From Pseudomonadota bacterium (lineage in GTDB: Bacteria; Pseudomonadota; Gammaproteobacteria; Burkholderiales; Burkholderiaceae): a DNA stretch of 56,290 nt. The stretch is taken from contig JAJXUC010000009.1 of the NCBI GenBank assembly GCA_021783435.1, positions 1-56,290 of the forward strand, read 5' to 3'. The notes beneath the pieces were generated by a model. It did not search any database, was not told the DNA's origin, and saw only the letters and a list, made by a program, of their open reading frames with translations. Positions 1-8,416 of this stretch are shown here, in pieces (position 1 is the stretch's first letter; each line of letters begins with the position of its first letter). The position numbers were made by a program, and so were the translations under genes.

Positions 1-113
1 CGGGAGGCTGATTGCCGCCGTGCGCAGCGCATGGCGCCGGGACCGAGAGCGCATGGCGCCAACACGACAAACGTCTGCGCGGGCTTACGATTGTTTCCAG
101 CAGGACCTCGCCC

Positions 114-935
114 ATGAACACCCAAACCGACACCGCGCATCCACCCACGGCCCTCATCACCGGCGCATCCAGCGGGATCGGCGCGGCGCTTGCGCAAGCC
201 TATGCCGCGCAGGGCTGGAGGCTGGTTCTGGTGGGCCGCAGGGCCGATGCTTTGGGCGCAACCGCCAAAGCCTGTGCCCAGGCGCAGGGCCTGCAAACCG
301 TGGACCCGATGCGCATACGCCTCATCACGCTCGATTTGTTGCAAACCGAAGCCTGGCGCGAGCATGCCGGCGCCCTGGTGCAAGGCTGGGGCTGCCCGCA
401 GGTGGTCATCGCCAACGCCGGCATCAGCCATGGCGTGGACCTGGCGCGCCCGGAGGACTTGGCTGTGGCGCGTGAGGTGATGGACAGCAACTGGCTGGCG
501 GCCTTGGCCACTCTGGCGCCGTTCATTGCGCCCATGCGCGCGCGCGGCAACGGCACTCTGGTGGGCGTTGCCAGCGTGGTCGGGGTGCGCGGTCTGCCGG
601 GGCACGCGGCTTACTGCGCGAGCAAGGCTGCGCTCATTCATGCGCTGGAGAGTCTGCGCGTGGAATTGCGCGACTCGGGCGTGCGCGTGGTCACCATCAG
701 TCCCGGCTACGTCGCGACGCCACTCACGGCGGGAAATCCCTTTCCCATGCCTTTTCTCCTGCAGCCGGACGCCTTTGCGCGTCGCGCGCTGCGCGCCATC
801 GCGGCCGGCCGAGCCTATGCCACCATTCCCTGGCCGATGGCGGTGGTGAGCAAACTACTGCATGTGCTGCCGCGCGCCTGGTACGACCCCATCATGGCCG
901 GACAGCGGCGCAAGCCGCGCAAACCCAAAAGCTGA
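114..935 (+). CDS. SDR-family NAD(P)-dependent oxidoreductase
   Basis: Classical short-chain dehydrogenase of 273 aa, probably reducing or oxidising a carbonyl/alcohol substrate with NAD(P)H in the cytoplasm. The cofactor motif TGASSGIG lies at residues 16-23, an NAG motif follows in mid-protein, and the catalytic YxxxK is present as YCASK in the stretch GHAAYCASKAALIHALES, so the active site looks intact. The start at 114 was chosen because the Rossmann fold begins about 15 residues after it; the open frame continues upstream to 12 but that extension has no family match. The substrate cannot be told from sequence. It is followed by a LOG-family gene on the same strand after about 100 bp. Confidence 0.9.
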   Translation: MNTQTDTAHPPTALITGASSGIGAALAQAYAAQGWRLVLVGRRADALGATAKACAQAQGLQTVDPMRIRLITLDLLQTEAWREHAGALVQGWGCPQVVIANAGISHGVDLARPEDLAVAREVMDSNWLAALATLAPFIAPMRARGNGTLVGVASVVGVRGLPGHAAYCASKAALIHALESLRVELRDSGVRVVTISPGYVATPLTAGNPFPMPFLLQPDAFARRALRAIAAGRAYATIPWPMAVVSKLLHVLPRAWYDPIMAGQRRKPRKPKS

Positions 936-1041
936 GCAGGTCCGACAGGGCGGCGCACTGCTCACCTGCGCAGGCAGGCGTCCATGTCGGGCTCGGCACA
1001 CAAGGCGCAACGGGCGTTGCGCATCGCGCTAAGCTCGCGGC

Positions 1042-1938
1042 ATGAACAAACATCGCAAGCATCTGGCCGCGCGCAACTTCCCTTCGGCTGTGGAAGAGGC
1101 TGCCAAATTCAAGTCGCCATCGCGCTATGCCGGACCGGAAAGCAGCTACCGTCTGGCTTTCACCGATACCGCCTTTTTGCTGCAGGACGACCTGCGCCCG
1201 GTGCGCATGCAACTCGAACTGCTCAAACCCGAAATGGTGCAGCGCGAGCATGGCATCGAAGCCACCATCGTGATCTTCGGCAGTGCCCGCATTCTCGCGC
1301 CCGAGCTTGCCCGCGAGCGCCTGCAGCAGGCCGAGACCGCAGGCGATACGCCGGCCTTGGAGCGCGCCCGGGAGGCGCTGGAGATGTCACGCCACTACGA
1401 CGAGGCACGGCGTTTCGCCGCACTCGTGACGCAGGCCTCCCGCAGCATGGAACAGCCCATCGTCGTCGTCACGGGCGGTGGCCCGGGGGTGATGGAGGCA
1501 GGCAACCGCGGTGCGGACGAGGCCGGCGGCCAGAGCATCGGCCTGAACATCGTGCTACCGCACGAAGAGCAGCCCAACCCCTACATCACGCCCGAGCTGT
1601 GCTTTCAGTTCCATTACTTCGCGCTGCGCAAGATGCACTTCCTCATGCGCTCGGTGGCGCTGGCGTGTTTCCCCGGGGGTTTCGGCACACTCGATGAATT
1701 GTTCGAGGTGCTGACGCTGACACAGACCGGCAAGGTGCGCAAGCGTCCGATCTTGCTATTCGACCGTGCTTTCTGGACGTCGCTCATCAATTTCGATCAC
1801 CTGGTGCAAACCGGCATGATTGCGGCCAAGGACCTGGAACTGTTCCATTTTGTCGAAACTGCCGACGAGGCCTGGGCCATCCTGCAGCGCGAGTTGGGCC
1901 TGGACAATGGCGCAACTGCCGAGAGCGACAGCCACTGA
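1042..1938 (+). CDS. LOG family protein (TIGR00730-type, lysine decarboxylase-like fold)
   Basis: 298-aa member of the LOG family, whose characterised members release cytokinin bases from their nucleoside 5'-monophosphates or hydrolyse nucleotide N-glycosidic bonds. The two hallmark motifs are present: GGGPGVMEA at residues 145-153 and PGGFGTLDE at 211-219. It is longer than minimal LOG proteins (about 190 aa) because of an N-terminal extension of about 70 residues and a helical insert around residues 85-130, as in the long proteobacterial subgroup. Arginase starts 14 bp after its stop, so the two are probably co-transcribed. The substrate in this organism is unknown. Confidence 0.85.
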   Translation: MNKHRKHLAARNFPSAVEEAAKFKSPSRYAGPESSYRLAFTDTAFLLQDDLRPVRMQLELLKPEMVQREHGIEATIVIFGSARILAPELARERLQQAETAGDTPALERAREALEMSRHYDEARRFAALVTQASRSMEQPIVVVTGGGPGVMEAGNRGADEAGGQSIGLNIVLPHEEQPNPYITPELCFQFHYFALRKMHFLMRSVALACFPGGFGTLDELFEVLTLTQTGKVRKRPILLFDRAFWTSLINFDHLVQTGMIAAKDLELFHFVETADEAWAILQRELGLDNGATAESDSH

Positions 1939-1952
1939 ACCCGGGTCACGCC

Positions 1953-2867
1953 ATGCACCGAGCCATTTGCCTGATCGGCGCGCCCACCGACATCGGCGCC
2001 GGCGCGCGCGGCGCGTCCATGGGCCCCGAGGCCATGCGCGTCGCGGGTCTGCGCGAAGCCCTGGAGGGGCTGGGCCTGCGGGTGGACGACCACGGCAACC
2101 TGAGTGGCCCCGCCAACCCCTGGCTGCCGCCGGTGAATGGCTGGCGCCACCTGCCCGAGACGGTGGTCTGGAACCGCACGGTCTACGCCGCATTGCGCGC
2201 GGCGCTGAGCGCGGGCGATCTGCCGGTGTTGCTCGGGGGCGATCATTCGTTGGCCATCGGCTCCATCAGCGCCGTGGCGGCCCATTGCCGCCAACAGGGG
2301 CGCGGCGTGCGCGTCCTGTGGCTGGACGCGCACGCCGACTTCAACACCAGCGCCATCACCCCCAGCGGCAACATTCACGGCATGCCGGTGGCCTGCCTTT
2401 GCGGCCATGGGCCGCGCGAACTGCTCGAGTTGTCGGGCCAGGTGCCCGCGATGGCGTCCGACAGCATCCGCCAGATCGGCATCCGCAGCGTGGACGCGGG
2501 CGAAAAGCGCCTGGTGCACAGCGTCGGCCTGGAGGTGTTCGACATGCGTTACATCGACGAGCACGGTATGCGCGAAACCATGGATCAAGCGCTAGCCGGC
2601 CTGGACGCCGACACCCATCTGCATGTCAGCTTCGATGTCGACTTTCTCGACCCCGGCATCGCACCCGGCGTCGGCACCACGGTGCGCGGCGGGCCAAGTT
2701 ACCGCGAGGCCCAGCTGTGCATGGAAATGATCGCCGACACCGGCCGCCTGGCCTCGCTCGACGTGATGGAACTCAACCCAGCATTCGACGTGCGCAACCG
2801 CACCGCCGAGCTTGCCGTGGATTTGATCGAGAGCCTGTTCGGCAAATCCACCCTGATGCGGGCCTGA
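1953..2867 (+). CDS. rocF: Arginase
   Basis: Ureohydrolase of 304 aa, predicted to hydrolyse L-arginine to ornithine and urea with a binuclear manganese centre. Metal-binding motifs are complete: GGDHS (95-99), DAHADFN (125-131) and SFDVDFLDP (226-234). The N-terminal GAPTDIGAGARGAS and the length match arginases better than agmatinases, though agmatinase or formiminoglutamase activity is not excluded. It starts 14 bp after the LOG gene and is convergent with the EamA transporter (6-bp gap). Arginase releases nitrogen, which fits the ammonium genes further on. Confidence 0.88.
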   Translation: MHRAICLIGAPTDIGAGARGASMGPEAMRVAGLREALEGLGLRVDDHGNLSGPANPWLPPVNGWRHLPETVVWNRTVYAALRAALSAGDLPVLLGGDHSLAIGSISAVAAHCRQQGRGVRVLWLDAHADFNTSAITPSGNIHGMPVACLCGHGPRELLELSGQVPAMASDSIRQIGIRSVDAGEKRLVHSVGLEVFDMRYIDEHGMRETMDQALAGLDADTHLHVSFDVDFLDPGIAPGVGTTVRGGPSYREAQLCMEMIADTGRLASLDVMELNPAFDVRNRTAELAVDLIESLFGKSTLMRA

Positions 2868-2873
2868 GCCCGT

Positions 2874-3806
2874 TCAAGGCCGCCTTGCGGTGTCGCCGTT
2901 CGGCGGCGACGCGGCTGGCGCCGGAACTGCGGCCGACGTGCCCAGCAACAGCAGCAAGGCCAGGGCGATGAGGACGATGCCCAAGCCCTCGTCGGCATTG
3001 GGCCTCTCTCCCAGCAGCGCCCAGGCCAGCAGGACGCCCGTCACCGGAATGGCAAGGCTCGACAGGCCGGCCACGCCGGCCGGCAAGCGCTGGACCACCA
3101 GCAGCCACAAGGTCCACGCCAGGCCCGAGGCCAGCACCACGTTGAAGGCCAGGGCAGCGAGGAAACCGGGCGTCCAGGTCACGGCGCGTTCGGGGATGAA
3201 GCCGGCCAGCAGCACCAGGCAAGCGGTGCCGAGCAACATTTGCCAGGCCGTCAGGCGCAGCGGCGACAGCGCTTTGCCCTGGTGTGCGAACAGGCGTTTC
3301 GCCGCCACGGTCGAGACCGCCCAGCTCATGCCGCCGCCGACCGCCATCCAGGCGCTCGTCAGGTCGACTTGTGCGCTCCACGGCTGCAGGATGAGCAGCA
3401 GTCCGATGGCCGCCAGCACCAGGCTGGCCACTTGCGGCGGGCGCAGGCGCTCGTGCAGCCAGGCCCAGGCCAGCAGCACGGTCCAGAACGGCATGGTGTA
3501 GGCCAGCAGCGCCGTTTTGCCGGCGCCACCATGCACCAGCGCCCATTGCGCCAGCGCGGTGAAGCCGGTGGTCTGCGTCAGGCCGATGAGCAGGGTGGGG
3601 CCGAGCGGCGGCGGCGCCAGACGCTCGCCCCGCAGCCGCAGCAGCAGGAACAGCACTGCGGTGCCACCGGCATAGCGCAAGGCGGAGAAATAGAACGGGC
3701 CGCTGTCCAGCATCGCCAGTTTCATCACGATCCAGTTGCTGCTCCAGATCAGGGTGAGCGCCAGCAGGGCGAAGACGGCGGTTTTGCGCGAGGGATGTGC
3801 CGACAT
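2874..3806 (-). CDS. EamA/DMT-family transporter
   Basis: Inner-membrane permease of 310 aa with about ten hydrophobic segments arranged as two EamA (DUF6) repeats, the drug/metabolite transporter fold used by amino-acid and metabolite exporters such as RhaT or YdcZ relatives. It opens with a membrane helix containing TLIWSSNWIVMK, typical of the family. The cargo is not predictable. The ATG at 3806 was chosen because the first helix follows immediately; an in-frame ATG at 3824 is an alternative. No good Shine-Dalgarno precedes 3806: a perfect 8-bp inverted repeat occupies that space (see 3807-3892), so translation may be structure-controlled. Confidence 0.85.
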   Translation of the reverse strand: MSAHPSRKTAVFALLALTLIWSSNWIVMKLAMLDSGPFYFSALRYAGGTAVLFLLLRLRGERLAPPPLGPTLLIGLTQTTGFTALAQWALVHGGAGKTALLAYTMPFWTVLLAWAWLHERLRPPQVASLVLAAIGLLLILQPWSAQVDLTSAWMAVGGGMSWAVSTVAAKRLFAHQGKALSPLRLTAWQMLLGTACLVLLAGFIPERAVTWTPGFLAALAFNVVLASGLAWTLWLLVVQRLPAGVAGLSSLAIPVTGVLLAWALLGERPNADEGLGIVLIALALLLLLGTSAAVPAPAASPPNGDTARRP

Positions 3807-3892
3807 GGATGCAAAAGCTTGCATCCTAGGCGGAACTTGGCCGCCCGGTTGGAGACCTAGAATGAGGGGCAGTGCAAACGGACGCACTGCCC
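3807..3892 (-). promoter_or_regulatory. Three successive inverted repeats in the EamA leader
   Basis: Within 86 bp upstream of the EamA start there are three hairpin-forming repeats: GGATGCAA-AAGC-TTGCATCC at 3807-3826 (perfect 8-bp arms touching the start codon), GGCGG-N7-CCGCC at 3829-3845, and GGGCAGTGC-N8-GCACTGCCC at 3867-3892 (perfect 9-bp arms). None is followed by a T-run, so a simple terminator is unlikely. They could be operators or a structured 5' leader that sequesters the ribosome site. I did not recognise a known riboswitch. Confidence 0.5.
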
Positions 3893-3980
3893 TGATGAAG
3901 TGCCGTGCACGCACGTTGAAGGTTTGCAGCGTGTGAATCCATGTTTCTGAAGAGGAAACCGGAGCCATCCGGAATCAGCC

Positions 3981-4106
3981 ATGTCGATTTATCCCCTATT
4001 CGCCTATCTCTTTGGAGCTGCTGCCATGGCCTTGGTGGGCGGCGTCCTGCTCGCCCTGCGCCACGGCTTGCGCGCCGCGCGCACAAACCGCGACCTGCAG
4101 GGCTGA
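3981..4106 (+). CDS. Candidate 41-aa single-pass membrane peptide
   Basis: Short frame of 41 codons, divergent from the EamA gene. The product begins MSIYPLFAYLFGAA, has one hydrophobic segment (about residues 5-26) and then a basic tail rich in Arg, so it would insert with the tail in the cytoplasm. A modest purine-rich stretch (GGAG, GGAA) lies upstream. It has no recognised family. Small membrane peptides of this layout often accompany transporters or oxidases, but none is adjacent in the same direction except amt 480 bp later. It could also be a chance frame. Confidence 0.4.
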   Translation: MSIYPLFAYLFGAAAMALVGGVLLALRHGLRAARTNRDLQG

Positions 4107-4331
4107 GGTCCGGCTCATGCCGCGGTGCGTCGAGCACCGCAAACGGGGCTCGAGCGCCCAGTTGACGGATCGCGCCACGGAACAGATTTGACGAGAGGCC
4201 ACAGGTCGCGGCCGTCCCAGCCTGTCTTGGCCCACCCGTGGCAATGGTGGGCAGGCGCGCCGTGCGTGCAGCCTGCCTCCGCTGGACACACGGAATACTG
4301 CCGTGCCGTTGCCCATCGAAGTACACCAAAT

Positions 4332-4348
4332 TGCACCATCCATGTGCA
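4332..4348 (+). promoter_or_regulatory. NtrC-type enhancer site upstream of amt
   Basis: TGCACCATCCATGTGCA has the spacing TGCAC-N7-GTGCA, the consensus dyad bound by NtrC (GlnG). It lies about 150 bp upstream of the sigma-54 promoter at 4495-4510, a usual enhancer distance. Binding is inferred from the match only. Confidence 0.65.
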
Positions 4349-4494
4349 TTCAGGCTTGAGTTGCCCCAAATCCATGCATTGACGGGGCAATGCACGCACC
4401 GATGTTGAGCGCTTTGTCGATTTGCAGCGGGTTTTGCCCTGCAAAGATCGATTGTGCACGCCACGAACGCCAACAAGGGGCATATGCACTGAAA

Positions 4495-4510
4495 TGGAAC
4501 AGATCTTGCA
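4495..4510 (+). promoter_or_regulatory. Sigma-54 promoter of amt
   Basis: TGGAACAGATCTTGCA matches the -24/-12 consensus TGGCAC-N5-TTGCA with one mismatch. The GG (4496-4497) and GC (4508-4509) are separated by exactly 10 bp. It is about 70 bp upstream of the amt start, giving a predicted start of transcription near 4521. Together with the NtrC-like dyad it predicts induction under nitrogen limitation. Confidence 0.7.
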
Positions 4511-4582
4511 TGCTTTGGGGACTTTTGCACCAATTGCGGGATGTCTGCCCGCTGCGCGCAAAACCGACCCTGAGGAAGCCCC

Positions 4583-5782
4583 ATGCAAACCTTGCAACAA
4601 AGCAGTGATGTCCTCTTTCTTCTTCTCGGCGCCATCCTGGTGCTGTTCATGCACGCCGGGTTCGCATTCCTGGAACTTGGCACGGTGCGCAAGAAAAACC
4701 AGGTCAATGCCCTGGTGAAAATCCTGGTCGATTTTGCGGTCGCCACGCTGACCTATTTTTTCGTCGGCTACGGCATCGCCTACGGGGTGCATTTTTGGGT
4801 GCCGGCAGCCCAACTCAATCTGGACGAGGGTTTCCAGCTCGTCCGCTTTTTCTTTCTGCTGACTTTTGCCGCCGCGGTTCCGGCAATCGTCTCAGGCGGC
4901 ATTGCCGAACGTGCCAGGTTCTATCCGCAACTCATGGCCACAGCGGCCATCGTCGGTGTGGCCTACCCACTGTTCGAAGGCGCGATGTGGGGCAATCGTT
5001 TTGGCGTGCAGGCCTGGTTCGAACAGGTTTTTGGCGCTCCGTTCCACGACTTCGCGGGTTCCGTGGTGGTGCACGCCATGGGCGGCTGGATCGCGTTGCC
5101 CGCCGTTCTGTTGCTGGGTGCAAGACGTGGGCGCTACAAGGACGGCCGGGTCAATCCCCATCCTCCATCCAGCATTCCGTTTCTGGCACTGGGTTCGTGG
5201 ATTTTGATCGTGGGCTGGTTCGGCTTCAACGTCATGAGCGCGCAGAACATCAGCAAGATTTCCGGCCTGGTGGCCATCAACTCCCTCATGGCCCTGGTGG
5301 GCGGCACGCTGGCAGCCTTGGTGGCCGGGCGCAACGACCCGGGTTTCGTTCACAACGGCCCGCTCGCCGGGCTGGTGGCGGTATGCGCGGGCTCGGACAT
5401 CATGCATCCCCTCGGCGCCCTGGTCACCGGGGCGGTAGCTGGCTGGCTGTTCGTGTGGATGTTCACCCTGACGCAAAACCGCTTGCGGATGGACGATGTG
5501 CTCGGCGTCTGGCCGCTGCACGGCTTGTGTGGCGCCTGGGGCGGCATCGCCGCCGGCATCTTCGGCCAGACGGCCTTCGGCGGCATGGGCGGCGTGAGCT
5601 TCTGGAGCCAGGTGGTGGGCACGCTGGCTGGCGTGGCCTGGGCATTGCTCAGCGGGCTGGTGGTCTACGGCCTGCTCAAGGTGACGATCGGCATTCGGCT
5701 CGACGCCGAAGCCGAGTTCCAGGGGGCCGATCTGGCGATCCACAAAATCAGCTCCACCCCCGAGCGCGAAGTCAGTTGGTGA
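4583..5782 (+). CDS. amt: Ammonium transporter (Amt/MEP/Rh family), stand-alone
   Basis: Integral membrane channel of 399 aa with about 11 hydrophobic segments, conducting NH4+/NH3 across the inner membrane. The twin pore histidines are present: His164 in FHDFAGSVVVHAMGG and His313 in PLHGLCGAWGG, equivalent to H168 and H318 of E. coli AmtB. Unlike the second copy at 13400 it has no cleavable signal peptide and no glnK beside it, and its C-terminal tail (EGADLAIHKISSTPE-like, after the last helix) differs. The start at 4583 directly precedes the first helix. The upstream region has an NtrC-like dyad and a sigma-54 promoter, so it is probably nitrogen-regulated as a single gene. Confidence 0.93.
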   Translation: MQTLQQSSDVLFLLLGAILVLFMHAGFAFLELGTVRKKNQVNALVKILVDFAVATLTYFFVGYGIAYGVHFWVPAAQLNLDEGFQLVRFFFLLTFAAAVPAIVSGGIAERARFYPQLMATAAIVGVAYPLFEGAMWGNRFGVQAWFEQVFGAPFHDFAGSVVVHAMGGWIALPAVLLLGARRGRYKDGRVNPHPPSSIPFLALGSWILIVGWFGFNVMSAQNISKISGLVAINSLMALVGGTLAALVAGRNDPGFVHNGPLAGLVAVCAGSDIMHPLGALVTGAVAGWLFVWMFTLTQNRLRMDDVLGVWPLHGLCGAWGGIAAGIFGQTAFGGMGGVSFWSQVVGTLAGVAWALLSGLVVYGLLKVTIGIRLDAEAEFQGADLAIHKISSTPEREVSW

Positions 5783-5999
5783 GCGTCGCTGCCGGAACAA
5801 GGGCACAGAGCGTATCGGTCGACGGTTAGTCATCCGTGCGCTGGCGCGCAACGGACGGTCTGCCGGGCCGTGATGTTTCCGGCCATTCCGTGAAATCGTT
5901 CACAGTCTTTTCCGGGCTTCATTCCTACAGTGCAAACCATGCGATCGGCCCCGGGGGGCCGGTCTTTGGCACCCACCATTGCAGCGAAGGATGAAGATC

Positions 6000-6467
6000 A
6001 TGGCCCATACCAATGCCTCCAAGAATCTCTCGGCGCAACACAAGGCCGTGGCGCTGAACGACCCTCCGGAGGAGGGGACCAAACTCCCCTCGAACACAGT
6101 GCGCGCCGCCAGGGCGCAGGCAGACTTTCTCGCCGGGCAGCGCTTCACATGTGAGCACATCGCGCAAATCGCGCAGATTTACATCGACCACCTCGGCATG
6201 TGCCGACTCGAGCCGGTCACGATTCAGGCGGTTGCTGCGTCTCAGGGTTTCGACGCCATCGTCGTGGACGACGACGGCCAGGGCTACATTGCCCTCGTGG
6301 CCACCGAGCTGTTGCCCACGCACGGAACCTATCGCTTAAGCCGCCAGGTCAGGCAGCGCGGCATGGCCGAAGAACTCTTCGTGGTGGAGCAGAGCCGTGC
6401 CGGGCTGGAGCACGGCGAAGCGCAAAACAACTATTACGTGCATATCCTGCGTCGGCTGTCGCATTGA
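6000..6467 (+). CDS. Hypothetical protein, 155 aa
   Basis: Soluble protein without signal peptide or membrane segment; I recognise no family. It begins MAHTNASKNLSAQHK with a polar, probably disordered stretch to about residue 45, then a mixed alpha/beta region with a D-rich turn (IVVDDDGQGYIALVA) and a C-terminus ending in NNYYVHILRRLSH. The ATG at 6000 was preferred over in-frame ATGs at 5979 and 5991 because AAGGATGAAG sits 6-12 nt upstream of it. It follows amt after about 215 bp on the same strand and may form its own transcription unit. Function is unknown. Confidence 0.65.
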   Translation: MAHTNASKNLSAQHKAVALNDPPEEGTKLPSNTVRAARAQADFLAGQRFTCEHIAQIAQIYIDHLGMCRLEPVTIQAVAASQGFDAIVVDDDGQGYIALVATELLPTHGTYRLSRQVRQRGMAEELFVVEQSRAGLEHGEAQNNYYVHILRRLSH

Positions 6468-6561
6468 GGCGGCTCATTTCGGATGCGCCCCCGCGCTCGT
6501 GCCGGGCGTCTGATTTGTGGCGCATGCCGCGGGCCCAGCGGGTGATCACGCTGCCGCGCTC

Positions 6562-7023
6562 TCACACCGGGTAATCGGTGCGCTTGACCACGGTGCGCAG
6601 CGCGAAACTGCTCTTGATGCGCACCACATGCGGCAGGCGCGACAGCTCTTGCTTGTGCAGGCGTTCATAGTCCTGCGGGCTTTCCACTGCAGCGCGCAAC
6701 AGGTAGTCGAAATCGCCTGCCATCAACTGGCATTCGAGTATGTCGCGGCTGGCTGCAGCGGCTTTCTCGAAAGCCGCGAGCACTTCCTCGCGCTGGCTGT
6801 CCAGCGTCACCTCGATGAACACGGTGGTGGCGCGGTCGATGGCGCGTGCATCCAGCAGCGCCACATAGCGCGCGATCACCCCCGTTTGCTCCAGACGCTG
6901 CACCCGGCGCAAGCAGGCTGAAGCCGACAGCCCCACATGGTCCGCCAGTTGCGCGTTGGGCATGCGGCCATCGGCCTGCAACAGGGTGAGAATCGAGCGG
7001 TCGTAACGGTCAAGATCGGTCAT
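6562..7023 (-). CDS. Lrp/AsnC-family transcriptional regulator
   Basis: 153-aa leucine-responsive-type regulator. An N-terminal winged helix-turn-helix (about residues 5-55, with MPNAQLADHVGLSASACLRR) is followed by a RAM/AsnC effector-binding domain with the usual pattern QLMAGDFDYLLRAAV. The ATG at 7023 was chosen since MTDLDRYDRSILTLLQ is the normal family start; the open frame runs further upstream but would cross the intergenic dyads. It is divergent from alanine dehydrogenase, the standard arrangement of AldR-type Lrp proteins, so it likely controls ald in response to an amino acid such as alanine and also its own gene. Confidence 0.9.
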   Translation of the reverse strand: MTDLDRYDRSILTLLQADGRMPNAQLADHVGLSASACLRRVQRLEQTGVIARYVALLDARAIDRATTVFIEVTLDSQREEVLAAFEKAAAASRDILECQLMAGDFDYLLRAAVESPQDYERLHKQELSRLPHVVRIKSSFALRTVVKRTDYPV

Positions 7024-7041
7024 GGCGGCGACATTGGAAGA

Positions 7042-7110
7042 ATGCGTGCAATTCTGCACCGCATAAGCCCTGAAAATCCATAGAAAATTGTGCTCGTCAG
7101 GGATTTCAGG
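7042..7110. promoter_or_regulatory. Candidate Lrp operator dyads between the lrp-type gene and ald
   Basis: Two imperfect inverted repeats lie in the 182-bp divergent region: ATGCGTGCA-ATTC-TGCACCGCAT at 7042-7064 (one inserted base) and CCTGAAAATCC (7069-7079) paired with GGATTTCAGG (7101-7110). The spacer is AT-rich for this genome. Their position between a regulator and its presumed target suggests operator function; no protein-specific consensus was matched. Confidence 0.45.
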
Positions 7111-7205
7111 CATCGATCTTGCAATCGGATTTCGTCTCCCAGGACCGATACTTTCCCCATCTTTGCAAGTGGCAAGGAGCCACGCACAACCATGGGGAAA
7201 ACAGC

Positions 7206-8348
7206 ATGTTGATCGGCGTACCAAAGGAAATCAAAGTGCATGAATACCGCGTCGGCCTCACGCCGGGCGCGGTGCGTGAACTCACCCACCACGGCCATCG
7301 CGTGCTGGTGCAAGCCGGGGCCGGGGCCGGCATCGGGACCAGCGATGCCGATTACAAGGACGCTGGCGCGGCCATCGCGCCCGATGCCGCCAGCGTCTTT
7401 GCGCAAGCGGACATGATCGTCAAGGTGAAGGAGCCCCAGGCAGCCGAGTGCCGCATGCTGCGCCCCGGCCAACTGCTGTTCACCTACCTGCACCTGGCGC
7501 CCGACCCCGAGCAGGCGAAACTGTTGATGGCCAGTGGCTGCACCGCCATCGCCTACGAAACCGTGACCGACGCCCAGGGCGGCCTGCCACTGCTCGCGCC
7601 GATGAGCGAAGTGGCTGGGCGCATGGCCGTGCAGGTCGGCGCCGTGGCCTTGCAGAAGGCCAGCGGCGGCCGTGGCGTGCTGCTCGGCGGTGTGCCGGGT
7701 GTGCCGGCTGGCGATGTGGTCGTCATCGGCGGCGGCACCGTGGGCACGCATGCCGCGCGCATGGCCGTGGGCCTGGGCGCGCGCGTCACCATCCTCGACA
7801 AATCGCTTCCCCGCCTGCGCCAGCTGGACGAACTGTTCGACGGTCGTGTCACCACCCAGTACTCGACGCTGCACGCGCTCGACGCCGCCGTCACCCAGGC
7901 CGACCTGGTGGTGGGCGCCGTGCTGGTTCCCGGTGCCGCGGCCCCCAAGCTGGTGAAACGCGCACAGCTCGGGCGTATGCGTCCGGGCAGCGTGGTGGTG
8001 GACGTCGCCATCGACCAGGGTGGATGTTTCGAGACCTCGCGCGCCACCACGCATGACGATCCGACCTATGTGGTCGACGGCGTGGTGCACTACTGCGTCG
8101 CCAACATGCCTGGGGCCGTCGCGCGCACCTCCACCTACGCTCTGAACAACGCCACCCTGCCATACACCCTGGCGCTGGCCGACAAGGGCTGGAAGCAGGC
8201 TTGTGCCGAAGACCCGCATTTGTGCGCCGGCCTCAACGTGCATGCCGGTCGCATCACTTACGCCGCCGTGGCCCAGGCCCTGAACCTGCCCTACACCGCT
8301 GCCGCCCAAGTGCTGCTGGACCAGCCGACGGCCTTGCTGGTGGCCTGA
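7206..8348 (+). CDS. ald: Alanine dehydrogenase
   Basis: 380-aa NAD-dependent enzyme interconverting L-alanine and pyruvate plus ammonium. Catalytic residues fall at the numbers known from the Mycobacterium tuberculosis enzyme: Lys75 (VKVKEP), His96 (FTYLHLAP) and Asp270 (VDVAIDQGG). The nucleotide fold has GGGTVG at 175-180. The N-terminus [20 protein letters not shown] is typical. The chosen start at 7206 begins with the family's conserved first strand; the frame is open further upstream. The divergent Lrp-type gene probably regulates it, and it can serve either alanine catabolism or ammonium assimilation. Confidence 0.95.
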   Translation: MLIGVPKEIKVHEYRVGLTPGAVRELTHHGHRVLVQAGAGAGIGTSDADYKDAGAAIAPDAASVFAQADMIVKVKEPQAAECRMLRPGQLLFTYLHLAPDPEQAKLLMASGCTAIAYETVTDAQGGLPLLAPMSEVAGRMAVQVGAVALQKASGGRGVLLGGVPGVPAGDVVVIGGGTVGTHAARMAVGLGARVTILDKSLPRLRQLDELFDGRVTTQYSTLHALDAAVTQADLVVGAVLVPGAAAPKLVKRAQLGRMRPGSVVVDVAIDQGGCFETSRATTHDDPTYVVDGVVHYCVANMPGAVARTSTYALNNATLPYTLALADKGWKQACAEDPHLCAGLNVHAGRITYAAVAQALNLPYTAAAQVLLDQPTALLVA

Positions 8349-8368
8349 GGGTTGAAGGAGCCGTTACG

Positions 8369-8416
8369 TGGCGTGACATACCTGCCGGGAGGCAGGTGTC
8401 AACTTTGCTCACGCCA
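8369..8416 (+). terminator. Large hairpin downstream of ald
   Basis: Starting 20 bp after the ald stop, TGGCGTGA (8369-8376) can pair with TCACGCCA (8409-8416), enclosing a perfect ACCTGCC-GGGA-GGCAGGT hairpin (8380-8397) that can be extended by TGAC/GTCA. There is no T-run, so it is not a canonical intrinsic terminator; it may stop transcription with Rho or protect the 3' end. The outer and middle pairings compete for bases 8374-8376. Confidence 0.45.

Noticed and set aside
1820..2971. Frame of 383 codons overlapping arginase
   Set aside because: Arg/Pro-rich, no motif, and out of frame with the intact arginase.
3867..3892. Guanidine-II (mini-ykkC) riboswitch, because an ACGG occurs in the hairpin loop next to an EamA gene
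   Set aside because: The loop is 8 nt rather than ACGR, the motif is on the strand opposite to the EamA gene, and a proper second hairpin is missing.
5967..5983. TGGCACCCACCATTGCA as a third sigma-54 promoter ahead of the 155-aa gene
   Set aside because: GG and GC are 11 bp apart instead of 10, and the predicted start of transcription would fall inside the ribosome site.
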